Shown in pieces: positions 28,868 through 36,745 of a DNA stretch of 64,000 bases. Position numbers and translations under genes: made by a program. Source of the stretch: Rhodobacteraceae bacterium KLH11 (lineage in GTDB: Bacteria; Pseudomonadota; Alphaproteobacteria; Rhodobacterales; Rhodobacteraceae); assembly GCA_000158135.1 (NCBI GenBank), contig DS999533.1:52616-116615 (forward strand), read 5' to 3'. The notes below the pieces were generated by a model. That model saw only the letters and a list, made by a program, of their open reading frames with translations. It ran no database searches and was not told the origin of the DNA. How positions within the stretch are numbered: the stretch's first letter is position 1; each line of letters begins with the position of its first letter.

Positions 28868-29115
28868 ACGACACCCATGCCAACGATGAGATAGACCTTT
28901 CGCTTGAACATCACGACAGGGCCTCTCGCCGCCTCAGGCGTTTGACTTTTATTCTGACGGTGATCGCCGCGATCGTGGTCGCCGCCAGCTTTACGATCGT
29001 CACAAAGACCGTCAGTTCGTCCATCCGGACCGTGGACGGCTACCAGGACAGACTGGACAGCTGCTGGGCCGCGCGGAAAAGCCTGAGATCGCAAAATCCG
29101 GGGTCAGACCAATGA
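28864..29115 (+). CDS. small single-span membrane protein
   Basis: About 83 residues with one membrane span (RLTFILTVIAAIVVAASFTIV) between a charged N-terminus and a short periplasmic tail containing one Cys. The TTG at 28864 is preferred because it overlaps the pilQ stop (TTGA) and has GGGGAG 7 nt upstream; an ATG at 28849 is the alternative. Its 3' end overlaps pilR by 4 nt. Unknown, presumably an accessory to the platform. Confidence 0.55.
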   Translation: MNDTHANDEIDLSLEHHDRASRRLRRLTFILTVIAAIVVAASFTIVTKTVSSSIRTVDGYQDRLDSCWAARKSLRSQNPGSDQ

Positions 29116-30155
29116 GAGGCGAGCTGATCTTGATCTGGCGGCGCTTGCATTTCCATGCCCGCGTGCGGGCATGGACCTGGCGCCTGGTCGCGGACCTGGT
29201 GGAAGCAGGCCTTTTGCTGTCGGACGCACTGGAAACGGCAGCGACCGTATCACGCGAACAGGGCAAGGGGGTTGTGGCCGACATTCTTCTCGACATCCGC
29301 GAAGGGGTTCGCGATGATGAGTTTGAGGACCGGATTAACCTCTATGCACCGGGCGACGAGGCCTTGCTGTTCCATAATATAGCCGGGGCTGGTGCGGAGG
29401 CGGTGTTTCGGGCGGCAAGGCGCCTGGCAGAGCTACAGGACAAGGTGCATCGGGCCTTCCGGTCAGCGCTGGCACAGCCGTTACTGGGGTTTGTCCTGCT
29501 CGGGGCTGTGGCCTACATGCTGGGTACCTCGTTCTTTCCGACGATGCAGCAAATTTCCCCGATGGCGAACTGGCCGCTGGGGGGGCAGTTGATCGCCCGG
29601 TTCAGCATCTGGTTCAGTGCCAATATCTGGATCGTGCTGATTGCCGTCGGGCTGGTGATCTTCGGGCTCCGGCTAGTGATTGATCGCTGGACAAGTGCCC
29701 CGCGGCAGTTCTTCGATCGGTTTCCACCCTTTTCGTTCTACAAGACGCGAACCGGTGTGAGCTTCTTACTTACGATCACCGAGCTTGGCCGCATGGGTGA
29801 GACACTCAATTCCGCCCTGCTGGACCAGATGACGGCCAACGCATCACCTTATCTCCGATCCCGGATTACAGCAATAGCCCGGGAAGTACAGGACTATGGC
29901 TGGGGGTCTCTGCATGCCACCGGCCATGATTTTCCCGGCCGGGACCTCAATGCGGTTCTGGGGGCGCTGACGCAGCAGGACAGCTGGGTCAAAAAGTTCT
30001 CCGGCTTTCTCGATCGCTGGCTCGAAGATTTCGACACGACAATCAAGGAACGAACAGCCATTCTGAACGTGCTGCTGATGGCGGTGATCGCCGCAGCGGT
30101 TGGTGGCGGGGCGCTTAGTTTCATGTCCATCATGCAAACCCTTTCGATTCATTAG
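29112..30155 (+). CDS. pilR: PilR-type inner-membrane platform protein (GspF family)
   Basis: A 347-residue GspF-family protein. Two cytoplasmic helical domains are separated by membrane spans around 117-137 and 172-195, with a final span at about 318-343 (VLLMAVIAAAVGGGALSFMSI). It anchors the ATPase and organises pilin insertion. It ends 16 bp before the pilin gene, which has its own ribosome site. Confidence 0.8.
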   Translation: MRGELILIWRRLHFHARVRAWTWRLVADLVEAGLLLSDALETAATVSREQGKGVVADILLDIREGVRDDEFEDRINLYAPGDEALLFHNIAGAGAEAVFRAARRLAELQDKVHRAFRSALAQPLLGFVLLGAVAYMLGTSFFPTMQQISPMANWPLGGQLIARFSIWFSANIWIVLIAVGLVIFGLRLVIDRWTSAPRQFFDRFPPFSFYKTRTGVSFLLTITELGRMGETLNSALLDQMTANASPYLRSRITAIAREVQDYGWGSLHATGHDFPGRDLNAVLGALTQQDSWVKKFSGFLDRWLEDFDTTIKERTAILNVLLMAVIAAAVGGGALSFMSIMQTLSIH

Positions 30156-30171
30156 CGGAAAGGAACGGTCA

Positions 30172-30795
30172 ATGCTGACACAGATATTTTCGCGACCAAC
30201 TCACCCTCGGTGTCATACCGGGACGCAGGTCGAAGACACCACCCTCCCGCAAGCTCAAGGCAACGGGCGCAGGATGAGGCATCCTCGCCGCGCTCGTCGG
30301 GGAAGCCTGATCAGTGGAATGCTCTACCTGCTGGTGATTACTGTCGTAATTGTGGGCTTGTACGGGTTGTACAACGGCATGATGAACATGCTCCGATCCA
30401 ACCAGCTGCACAGCCAGTTGACGCGGGCAGTTGCGATTGTCGAGCGCTACCACAGCTATACCGGTGTCTATGCGAATGAAAGCTTGCTGGGGTTTCTCGA
30501 TGGAGAGGGCTTTACCAACCAGGAATTGGTCCGGGACGCGACGGGGAACTTCATTTTCACGTCGCCGTATGACACCGACATCACCATCCGGGGCAACGGA
30601 GCACGAGATTTCACCGTAACCGTCAATGACCTGCCCGGCCCAGCCTGCAAGAAGGCCGCGCTGGCGTTTCAGGGTTCGGGGTCCGGGTTGGACAGTCTCG
30701 TCATCGAGGCCGCGACCGTTACTCTGCCAATGACGGAAAGCGCGGTAAATGCAGCCTGCAACAACGACACCAACGACGTGTCGCTGATCTTCTGA
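30172..30795 (+). CDS. pilS: PilS-like major prepilin
   Basis: A 207-residue prepilin. The leader is unusually long (44 residues) and basic, ending ARRG; cleavage should occur after Gly44, followed by a hydrophobic helix SLISGMLYLLVITVVIVGLY. No Glu at +5. The mature pilin has a paired Cys near the C-terminus (GPACKK, NAACNN), as expected for a disulfide-closed D-region. The start at 30172 is chosen for the AAAGGAA site upstream. Likely cut by the peptidase encoded at 33723. Confidence 0.75.
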   Translation: MLTQIFSRPTHPRCHTGTQVEDTTLPQAQGNGRRMRHPRRARRGSLISGMLYLLVITVVIVGLYGLYNGMMNMLRSNQLHSQLTRAVAIVERYHSYTGVYANESLLGFLDGEGFTNQELVRDATGNFIFTSPYDTDITIRGNGARDFTVTVNDLPGPACKKAALAFQGSGSGLDSLVIEAATVTLPMTESAVNAACNNDTNDVSLIF

Positions 30796-30805
30796 GACCC
30801 TGCCC

Positions 30806-31984
30806 ATGTTTATCGTCCGCATACCACTCCTTCTCCCCCGCTTTCGGATTTCCGGCAGCCCTGCGCCCCGTCGCCTGGGACGCAAGACCCGTCGCGGTGC
30901 GCTGCTTGTGGGCACGGCCCTGGGATTGGTGATTGCAACGATTGCGCTGACGCTGGTTATGCAGAGCAGGATGCGTGAGGCCCGTCATGCCCGCAATCTG
31001 GCCCGGGCGCAGCAGGTTGCGGAGATCGCGTCCTTCTTCGATCTCTATGTTCACAAACATGCCTGGTGGGGCGAGAGCAACAATCTGGGCTATTACCTAT
31101 CCTCGGGACAACAGGCGTCTTTCGAGGGCTGGATGGACGGGGTTGCTTCGCCGGACATCGCCGGCTTCGATCTGACCTACATCGTCCTGACTCTGAACGA
31201 ACAATTTAGCTACGACCCGGATTTATACGGGCTGCTTTTGCTCAGCGCAAACGAAGATCCGGCTTATGCGGATCTGGATGGGCTGCTCCATGCGCTGGAA
31301 GCCATTGGGCTGAATTCGGGAAAAAAGGGGGATGATCTTCAGGATCGCCTGCTGTCGGCTGAGAAGCGGGTCGAAAACATCCTTGGTCGATCGCTCGGGA
31401 GCGATGAAGCGGCCATTCTGACCTCATCCCTGTCCGGGGTTCCGGAAGATTATCTGCTGCGGGAATTTCGGGTTGGTCACGCGCTACCGGAACTCGGCAA
31501 CGAGGGTGGGGCGTTTGACCTTGGCGGTAACACGATCATTGGGATCGGCCAGGTTACGGCAGAGAGCGTCACTGCTGGCAGCGTGACCGGGAGTGTCGAA
31601 GGTAACAATCACAACGGGTTATTGGATGAGGTGACCGGTACGCTGGAAGTGGATGAGGGTGTCACGATATCTTCTCTGCAGGTCACCAACGCTCTTGGAT
31701 TAGGCGGGATCGCTGTAACGCAGGCCCAGGCCGGGCAGGCCACGGTCATACAAGGTGTTGCCGCCGGCACGGTGACAGTTACGGCGGGACCGCTTGAAGC
31801 GGCGGATATGTTTGGGAAGACTGTGACAGCGAAAGACAATGTCACCGGGCTTGATGCCGTTCTGGCCAGCGATGTTCTGGCCAGGGACGGGATTTCGACG
31901 GGCCCGGCCAATCTCACAACCCTGACCGCTGTGCAGGCAAACATACAAAAACTGACGGTGAGCGGATCATGCGACGGATGCTGA
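30806..31984 (+). CDS. minor prepilin with beta-repeat tail (PilV-like)
   Basis: A 392-residue protein. Its leader ends KTRRG (Gly31), then a hydrophobic helix ALLVGTALGLVIATIALTLV, with Gly rather than Glu at +5. A globular middle (residues about 60-230) is followed by a long Val/Thr/Gly-rich tail of short beta-strand repeats (VTAESVTAGSVTGSV..., VTAKDNV...) and a C-terminal Cys-x-Gly-Cys (SCDGC). The architecture resembles tip adhesins of the PilV class. The next gene starts 16 nt (or 7 nt, at the second ATG) before its stop. Confidence 0.65.
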   Translation: MFIVRIPLLLPRFRISGSPAPRRLGRKTRRGALLVGTALGLVIATIALTLVMQSRMREARHARNLARAQQVAEIASFFDLYVHKHAWWGESNNLGYYLSSGQQASFEGWMDGVASPDIAGFDLTYIVLTLNEQFSYDPDLYGLLLLSANEDPAYADLDGLLHALEAIGLNSGKKGDDLQDRLLSAEKRVENILGRSLGSDEAAILTSSLSGVPEDYLLREFRVGHALPELGNEGGAFDLGGNTIIGIGQVTAESVTAGSVTGSVEGNNHNGLLDEVTGTLEVDEGVTISSLQVTNALGLGGIAVTQAQAGQATVIQGVAAGTVTVTAGPLEAADMFGKTVTAKDNVTGLDAVLASDVLARDGISTGPANLTTLTAVQANIQKLTVSGSCDGC

Positions 31985-32736
31985 GTATCATGGAAAAACA
32001 GGGTATGCGAAGGCCGCGCCGGGCTCGACGGGGATTTAGTCTGATTGAGGCCATGTTCGTTCTGCTCATTTTTATTCCTGTTCTAAGTCTCGGAACAAGA
32101 TACTGGACACAATATGTCCGTGACATTGCCGGCCTGAATGAGGCACGGCTGTTGACGCAGGTGGTGGATGCAGGGGCGACACTGGCCCTGCGTGATCTCC
32201 ATGGGACAATCAACTCCAATATCGGTGTGGGTAATGCGCAGGTTCTGGACCTGGCGGGTTTGGAAGCAGCGGGTCTCTGGACTTCAGGCAGCAACCAGCT
32301 GACAGCTCTCGGGCGGGAGGTGTCGCTGATCCTGCACGCGCGCGGTTCGGAGGAGTTGATCATATTGGCCCGGGCCTCGGCACTTTCGGGAGAAGAAAAC
32401 CCGACCTATGTGCCCCGGGGTGGGGAAGGCGTGGGTCTCGTTGGTTTTGTCCCTCCGAATGCAAACGATCGATTGCGCGGGCCGGGACTTGATTACGATC
32501 TGTCGGCGCTTCAGGCCCTGATTGGTGCACCGCAAGGCCTGGATGCGCTTGCTATCCGCGTGCTTCGGATGGATCGGGATGTTTTGCCCTTTCTGCATCG
32601 TACAGCGCAGCCGGGTTTTCCCGAGCTGAACGAGATGCAAACCGATCTGCTCATGAACGGGTTTGATCTTGTTGGTGCAGGGGGGCTGCAGGTGAACAAG
32701 ATCACGGTTGGCACAGCTCTGCAGGCGGGGAGTTGA
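31969..32736 (+). CDS. minor prepilin, N-terminal part of a split gene
   Basis: A 255-residue prepilin with leader ending RRARRG (Gly22) and a classical helix FSLIEAMFVLLIFIPVL with Glu at +5. The globular domain ends ...NKITVGTALQAGS at a TGA. The following frame (-1 relative) encodes the beta-repeat and CxGC tail that the homologous-looking 392-residue protein carries in one piece. A GGGG run (32727-32730) at the join allows a -1 slip. ATG at 31978 is an alternative start that gives the same 7-nt overlap seen downstream. Confidence 0.7.
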   Translation: MRRMLSIMEKQGMRRPRRARRGFSLIEAMFVLLIFIPVLSLGTRYWTQYVRDIAGLNEARLLTQVVDAGATLALRDLHGTINSNIGVGNAQVLDLAGLEAAGLWTSGSNQLTALGREVSLILHARGSEELIILARASALSGEENPTYVPRGGEGVGLVGFVPPNANDRLRGPGLDYDLSALQALIGAPQGLDALAIRVLRMDRDVLPFLHRTAQPGFPELNEMQTDLLMNGFDLVGAGGLQVNKITVGTALQAGS

Positions 32737-33047
32737 CCGCCAGCGAAGCGACAATCAGCGGTGCAGTCACGGCCGACACGTTAACCGTAACGGATCAGGC
32801 CACGGTCGGAACACTGAAAGTGGATGCTTTGACTGTGAACGACTCGGTTTCCGTAGCACAGGACCTTGTGGCTGAGGGGACCGCAACACTGGATGCGCTG
32901 GCTGTTACTGAACTGTCCGCACAGGGCATCGAGGCAAAATCGCTGACAACCGGCACGCTTGCGGCGGACGACGTGTTTGGTTCCGCAGTCACCGCGACGA
33001 CCGGTCAGATTCAAACTCTGCAAACAGGGAAATGCTCAGGATGTTGA
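32733..33047 (+). CDS. beta-repeat CxGC tail, probable 3' part of the preceding prepilin
   Basis: A 104-codon frame opening at a TTG overlapping the previous stop (TTGA). It consists of short repeats (TVTDQATVGTLKVDALTVNDSVSV) and ends GKCSGC, parallel to the tail and SCDGC end of the 392-residue minor pilin. It has no signal peptide, helix or export signal, so it makes sense only when fused to the upstream prepilin, by programmed -1 frameshifting, or as the relic of a frameshift mutation. Confidence 0.6.
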   Translation: MTASEATISGAVTADTLTVTDQATVGTLKVDALTVNDSVSVAQDLVAEGTATLDALAVTELSAQGIEAKSLTTGTLAADDVFGSAVTATTGQIQTLQTGKCSGC

Positions 33048-33373
33048 CGACCAGAACAGGACTGTGTTGGCTGCTGGCAGCGGCAGCGTTAATCGCAATC
33101 GCCGGGGTCACTTCCACGTTGGCGCAAGAGATACAGGAATCTGACCCGGATGACCCTGATCTGCGGAGCATGATCGCCCTCCGGCAGGCCCTGTTGGCGG
33201 ATGTGCAGGCACTGCAACGCATCGCGGAATACCAGGCAGGCCTTCTGGACTTGGCAGAGAAGGATCCCGAAGACGCGCTTGGTGCACGCCAGTCGTGGCA
33301 GGACTGCATCGACGAGATCGATGCCGCCATTCTCTGCAACGCTCTGACCGGTAGCTACAAGAGGGCGGAATGA
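33041..33373 (+). CDS. small secreted protein at end of pil operon
   Basis: A 110-residue protein with a signal peptide (GLCWLLAAAALIAIAGVTSTLAQ) and a short helical mature domain with two Cys. The ATG at 33041 overlaps the previous stop by 7 nt (GGATGTTGA), the same arrangement as at 31978; an upstream ATG at 33032 is possible. Function unknown. Confidence 0.55.
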   Translation: MLTTRTGLCWLLAAAALIAIAGVTSTLAQEIQESDPDDPDLRSMIALRQALLADVQALQRIAEYQAGLLDLAEKDPEDALGARQSWQDCIDEIDAAILCNALTGSYKRAE

Positions 33374-33495
33374 AGGGCTGTCTCGGCAAGTGTTCGAAAC
33401 AAGTCATGTAACGGAACAAGGAGAAAAGGACCCAGAAGCAAGAGCTACATAAACCGAACCGTCCCACGGAGCTCACAACCTGTCGGACGGCCACC

Positions 33496-33525
33496 GGGTT
33501 CAGGACCGTGTTCCTGAATCCTTTT
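33496..33525 (+). terminator. intrinsic terminator of the pil operon
   Basis: A 10-bp stem with one G-U pair (GGGTTCAGGA / TCCTGAATCC), 6-nt loop and TTTT immediately after. It lies about 120 bp past the last pil gene in a 349-bp gap without other genes, separating the pilus operon from the secretion operon. Confidence 0.75.
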
Positions 33526-33722
33526 CAACACCAAGCATACTCCAAAATTCCTGATCTGCGAGTCAGGAACCGGGAGAGATTTGTCTGAAGAAAGAACACA
33601 GCTTTGCCAGTGAACCCGATATACCCCGAAAAGGGCCTACACGAAAAACCCGTTTGCACCCGGGACGCTTTGCCGGCCTCTGCCGGCTTGCTGACGGGAC
33701 TGATCAGTGGAGGCGCGGTGGG

Positions 33723-34334
33723 ATGATCCTGTCAGTCGCGACACTTGGCGTGTTCACACTTGTTCTGATCGTTGATGATGTCCGTTGGTTCGAGATCAAC
33801 TATGGGGCACTGAGCGTCGTAACGCTGAATGGATTCTGTCTGAACGTTCTGCTGGGTGTGTCCGTCATCGATATGCTGAGTGGTGGCTTCACCTGGCTCA
33901 TTGCCTCGGTCCTTGTTCGTTTTGTCTGTGGTCCGAATGCTCTGGGGCAGGGTGACATCTGGCTGATGGGTGCCATTGGTTTGCTCGCCGGGGTAAACGG
34001 CACGCTGGCTGCTCTGGGGATTTATGGCTTCCTGACGGTTGTCACGCATCTGGACTATAGGCGGGCCAGATACCGGTCGAAAGGACGTCGGATCATCAGC
34101 CTTATCCCAGCGGCGCTGCCGGGCGGTTTGACAATTCTGCTGCTGTTTTGCTGCCGAATAGCTGGCTTCGACATCAGCTTTGGTCTGGCCGAAGAAATCA
34201 ACACTGAATTCAACTATCTGGTGCGCGCCAGCGTGGCGATCCTGGGCGACCCTATTGCAGTCATCAGTGCGGCACTTGGTGTCATCTGGATCGTGTTTGA
34301 CCGCCACTCTCTAAAGGGATGGTGGATGAGATGA
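33723..34334 (+). CDS. pilU: type IV prepilin peptidase (PilU-like, A24)
   Basis: A 203-residue membrane aspartic protease. The first catalytic Asp lies in the VDDVRWFEI segment and the second in the GxGD motif (GQGDIWLMGAIGLLAG, residues about 75-90), with several hydrophobic spans. It should cleave the RRG leaders of the three prepilins upstream. The start at 33723 is chosen for the GGAGG site; it is the first gene after the terminator, so it belongs to the secretion operon transcript. It overlaps the next gene. Confidence 0.8.
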   Translation: MILSVATLGVFTLVLIVDDVRWFEINYGALSVVTLNGFCLNVLLGVSVIDMLSGGFTWLIASVLVRFVCGPNALGQGDIWLMGAIGLLAGVNGTLAALGIYGFLTVVTHLDYRRARYRSKGRRIISLIPAALPGGLTILLLFCCRIAGFDISFGLAEEINTEFNYLVRASVAILGDPIAVISAALGVIWIVFDRHSLKGWWMR

Positions 34335-34606
34335 GTGGTCCGGTTTCATCCGAACGTCTTTGGCAATCCGTTGTGATAAAAGTCATTCGGGATCTCTGTA
34401 ACGACAACCCCCACGATCACGAGAGTGCCGAGAGTTGGGTCGGGTCATACCCCAACGCCGATTTTCAGGAAGTCTGTCATCTCGCAGGGTTAGATTCACA
34501 CCGCACTCATACGACCCTGTCCCATCTGTGCCAGCTTGCCCCGGCAGATCGCAAAAGACTGCTCGATAAGTTCACACCGGTACTCCGCAACAGGAGGGCG
34601 GCATAA
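34331..34606 (+). CDS. hypothetical protein
   Basis: A 91-residue soluble protein, helical, His-rich in the middle (CHLAGLDSHRTHTTLSHLC), family not recognised; it could be a small regulator. The ATG at 34331 overlaps the peptidase stop region (an earlier Met at 34319 is possible). Its TAA overlaps an ATG at 34606 (TAATG), which is the left coupling site of the inverted segment described next. Confidence 0.5.
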   Translation: MSGPVSSERLWQSVVIKVIRDLCNDNPHDHESAESWVGSYPNADFQEVCHLAGLDSHRTHTTLSHLCQLAPADRKRLLDKFTPVLRNRRAA

Positions 34607-34613
34607 TGATCGC

Positions 34614-35007
34614 GCGTCAGCTTGAGTTTTGCCGCCAGAAGGGCGGGTTGAACAGCACCTCACGGAAGAACAGCTTGCGCGGAATCCGCATCGGCCAGAA
34701 CTGTCGCCACAGGATCCGGAAATACTGCGGATCATATGCCGCGTATTCGCGCAACTTGATCACACCAGCCGCAAAGAAGACGGGGGGAACCACCAGTGCG
34801 GCGATCATCATGTCAAAGGAAAACAGGATCACCGCGAGCATTGCCATTGAGACGATCAGGGCAATCATAGGCTCCCGCTCCGCATCAAAAAGGGTCTTGT
34901 GCACGGGGCGGGATCTCATCTCGATCATTGGTCTCACTGGGATGGCCTCAAGTTGGTTTGTTTTGACGCAGGTTACTGCGCAATCTGTGCGGGGGGCAAG
35001 CTGATGC
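34614..35007. repeat. inverted segment bounded by 11-bp inverted repeat
   Basis: GCGTCAGCTTG at 34614-34624 and its near-perfect inverse CAAGCTGATGC at 34997-35007 (10 of 11 match) bracket the only minus-strand gene of the operon. Inverting the DNA between them joins ATG 34606 in frame to the virB3-like gene and places that gene's TGA on the trbB ATG (TGATG). No recombinase gene adjoins it. Confidence 0.75.
34617..34928 (-). CDS. trbD: VirB3/TrbD-like protein in reversed orientation
   Basis: On the minus strand, MIEMRSRPVHKTLFDAEREP, two adjacent membrane spans (IALIVSMAMLAVILFSF, MMIAALVVPPVFFAAGVI), then REYAAYDPQYFRILWRQF: the size, topology and AxxDPQxxR pattern of VirB3/TrbD, the small inner-membrane partner of the VirB4/TrbE ATPase. 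In the present orientation it has no coupled partner and would need its own promoter. The same frame is open upstream, and inversion would extend it to 132 residues starting at the TAATG. On the plus strand the segment still shows an open antisense frame of the same length (34606-35004) with no recognisable features. Confidence 0.7.
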   Translation of the reverse strand: MIEMRSRPVHKTLFDAEREPMIALIVSMAMLAVILFSFDMMIAALVVPPVFFAAGVIKLREYAAYDPQYFRILWRQFWPMRIPRKLFFREVLFNPPFWRQNSS

Positions 35008-35924
35008 TGGACTTCGAGCGTCTTCTTGGGCCGATTTTCCCCTACCTGCATGATCCGGACGTGGTCGAGATTTCTCTCAATCCGGACAGGAAGATATTCG
35101 TAGAGCACTTCGGGGCCCCGGCCAAAGGGGTCGGCACGATGGACCCTGATCTGGCGGAGCGGTTCATCCGCAGCTGTGCCACGGTAACGGACATGCTGAT
35201 TGATCCGAAAGAGCCAATTTTTTCGGGACGCATTCCGGGAACCGCACACCGGATCGAAGCAGTGCTGCCCCCGCTTGTCGACGGCCCAATGCTCTCGATC
35301 CGGAGGCATCGGGATCAGGTTCTGCCTCTGTCTGAGTTTGCGCCGGCTGCGGACCTGCGTTGCGAGATCGAAGAGGCAATTTCAGAGCGGAAGAACATCC
35401 TGGTTGCAGGTGGAACCGGGTCGGGCAAAACCACGCTCACCAACTCCTTGCTGGCCACACTTTATGAACAGGCTCCGGACACCAGGTTACTTGTAATCGA
35501 AGACACACCGGAACTGAATGTCGGGTTGAGTAACCACGCCAGGATGCGCAGTTCTCATGACGTGAGCATGGATCGATTGCTCGTATCCGTGCTGCGCCAT
35601 GCCCCCAATCGTATCGTGGTCGGGGAGGTGCGTACCGGTATTGTTCTGATGACGCTCTTCAAGGCCTGGAACACAGGCCATCCGGGCGGGATCACCACGA
35701 TCCATGCCAACTCGGCTGACGAAGTCCTGCCCCGGATGCAGAGTTTGGCGAGTGAAGTCAGCGTGACGGATCAGATCGCCCTTATCACCTCCTGCCTTGA
35801 TCTTGTGCTGTTCGTCGAGCGCAGCACCGGATCCGCGCGCATCACACAGATTGCCCGTCCGGTTCCCGGCCGGGATCCTTCCGCCCCATTTTCCATGGAG
35901 ACCCGACATGTTGAACGTGACTAA
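35004..35924 (+). CDS. trbB: TrbB/VirB11 ATPase
   Basis: A 306-residue hexameric secretion ATPase. Walker A GGTGSGKTT lies at about 136-144, then VIEDTPELN (Asp box/Walker B-like Glu) and RIVVGEVRTG, and a His box GGITTIHAN. It energises pilus assembly and substrate transfer on the cytoplasmic face. The start at 35004 has a GGGGGG tract upstream and would overlap the virB3 stop if the neighbouring segment were flipped. It overlaps trbC by 17 nt. Confidence 0.85.
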   Translation: MLDFERLLGPIFPYLHDPDVVEISLNPDRKIFVEHFGAPAKGVGTMDPDLAERFIRSCATVTDMLIDPKEPIFSGRIPGTAHRIEAVLPPLVDGPMLSIRRHRDQVLPLSEFAPAADLRCEIEEAISERKNILVAGGTGSGKTTLTNSLLATLYEQAPDTRLLVIEDTPELNVGLSNHARMRSSHDVSMDRLLVSVLRHAPNRIVVGEVRTGIVLMTLFKAWNTGHPGGITTIHANSADEVLPRMQSLASEVSVTDQIALITSCLDLVLFVERSTGSARITQIARPVPGRDPSAPFSMETRHVERD

Positions 35925-36354
35925 CAGAACCATCCTGTTGGCGGTTTTACTGCTGCTCGTATCCATCTGTCAGGCCGAACCGGCTTTTGCAGAGGTCAAT
36001 GACTCTATTTTTGAAGAGGCGCAGCCATTTCAAAAATTCATTGGCTGGGTTACAAGTGGGTTTGCTACCTTCCTGGCGATTATTCTGGTGCTTGTTGCCG
36101 GATTCATGCTGGCGGCAGGCAGCGATTTTTCGGGGTTCGAACGGCGCATACCAACAATGTTGCTGGGGCTTGGTTTCATCCTGCTCGGCACCAAATTCAT
36201 CACGTTCCTGTTTGGAACTTCCGGTGCCGTACTGATGCCGCATGAGATTGCCGCGATGCAAACACCGGCCCTTACGCGACCAGCCGTGGAAGTGCAGGAA
36301 GAAATTACCCTCGGACACAACCCAATACCCGGGTGGATCACCCATGTTCGGTAA
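35908..36354 (+). CDS. trbC: TrbC/VirB2-like conjugative pilin
   Basis: A 148-residue protein starting at 35908 (GGAG upstream). The signal peptide ends near AEPAFA-EV. Two hydrophobic segments (FATFLAIILVLVAGFMLAAG and PTMLLGLGFILLGTKFITFLFG) form the VirB2-type helical hairpin. The C-terminal tail after the second helix is long for this family. It forms the conjugative pilus subunit. TraF-like protease (51624) may process it, as RP4 TraF does TrbC. Confidence 0.75.
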   Translation: MLNVTNRTILLAVLLLLVSICQAEPAFAEVNDSIFEEAQPFQKFIGWVTSGFATFLAIILVLVAGFMLAAGSDFSGFERRIPTMLLGLGFILLGTKFITFLFGTSGAVLMPHEIAAMQTPALTRPAVEVQEEITLGHNPIPGWITHVR

Positions 36355-36745
36355 AGGTATATGCTCCAGAATCGGCGAAGCTGTTTTAGTCCCTCTGGCG
36401 AGCCTGCTGCTATTCGCTTTAGCGACCTACGTGTTTGCCCTTTTTTCGTTTACGTTTCTTACTCTTGTGGGTTTAGAAATAGGCTCCTATCCGGGCTACG
36501 GCAAAGCCTTCCTTGGATATCCCGGGGCGTTTTGCGCGATTTTGCCAGTGATCATTTCAGCGTCACTGATCGTACTGATCCCTGATCTTTCCGTAACTGA
36601 GTGGCGCATTCTGGCAGCGGTCGCTGGCATGGGGATCATCCTGTTTGTGGTGCATGGCATCGTTGCCATTTGGGGGGAATCAGATATCGCCACGCATGGC
36701 ACAGATGTTGTTTTCCCCAAGTCTGGGGAGAACGCCCGTGTCTGA
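36344..36745 (+). CDS. hypothetical multi-span membrane protein
   Basis: A 133-residue protein with three to four membrane spans (VLVPLASLLLFALATYVF..., FCAILPVIISASLIVLI, ILAAVAGMGIILFVVHGIVAIW). Family not recognised. It overlaps trbC by 11 nt and trbG by 8 nt, so it is an integral operon member at a position where Trb operons normally carry trbD. Confidence 0.55.
   Translation: MFGKGICSRIGEAVLVPLASLLLFALATYVFALFSFTFLTLVGLEIGSYPGYGKAFLGYPGAFCAILPVIISASLIVLIPDLSVTEWRILAAVAGMGIILFVVHGIVAIWGESDIATHGTDVVFPKSGENARV

Noticed and set aside
32733..33047. shufflon (invertible pilV tails)
   Set aside because: The tails of the two minor pilins lie in direct, not inverted, order. I found no set of inverted repeats between them and no Rci-type recombinase gene.
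34606..35004. 132-codon plus-strand frame between coupled start and stop sites
   Set aside because: Although well placed, its sequence shows no family features, whereas the minus strand of the same DNA encodes a VirB3-like protein. I treat it as the antisense of an inverted gene.
34929..35309. N-terminal extension of the minus-strand VirB3-like frame
   Set aside because: The frame is open to 35309, but the part beyond 35007 is antisense to trbB and has no VirB3 similarity.
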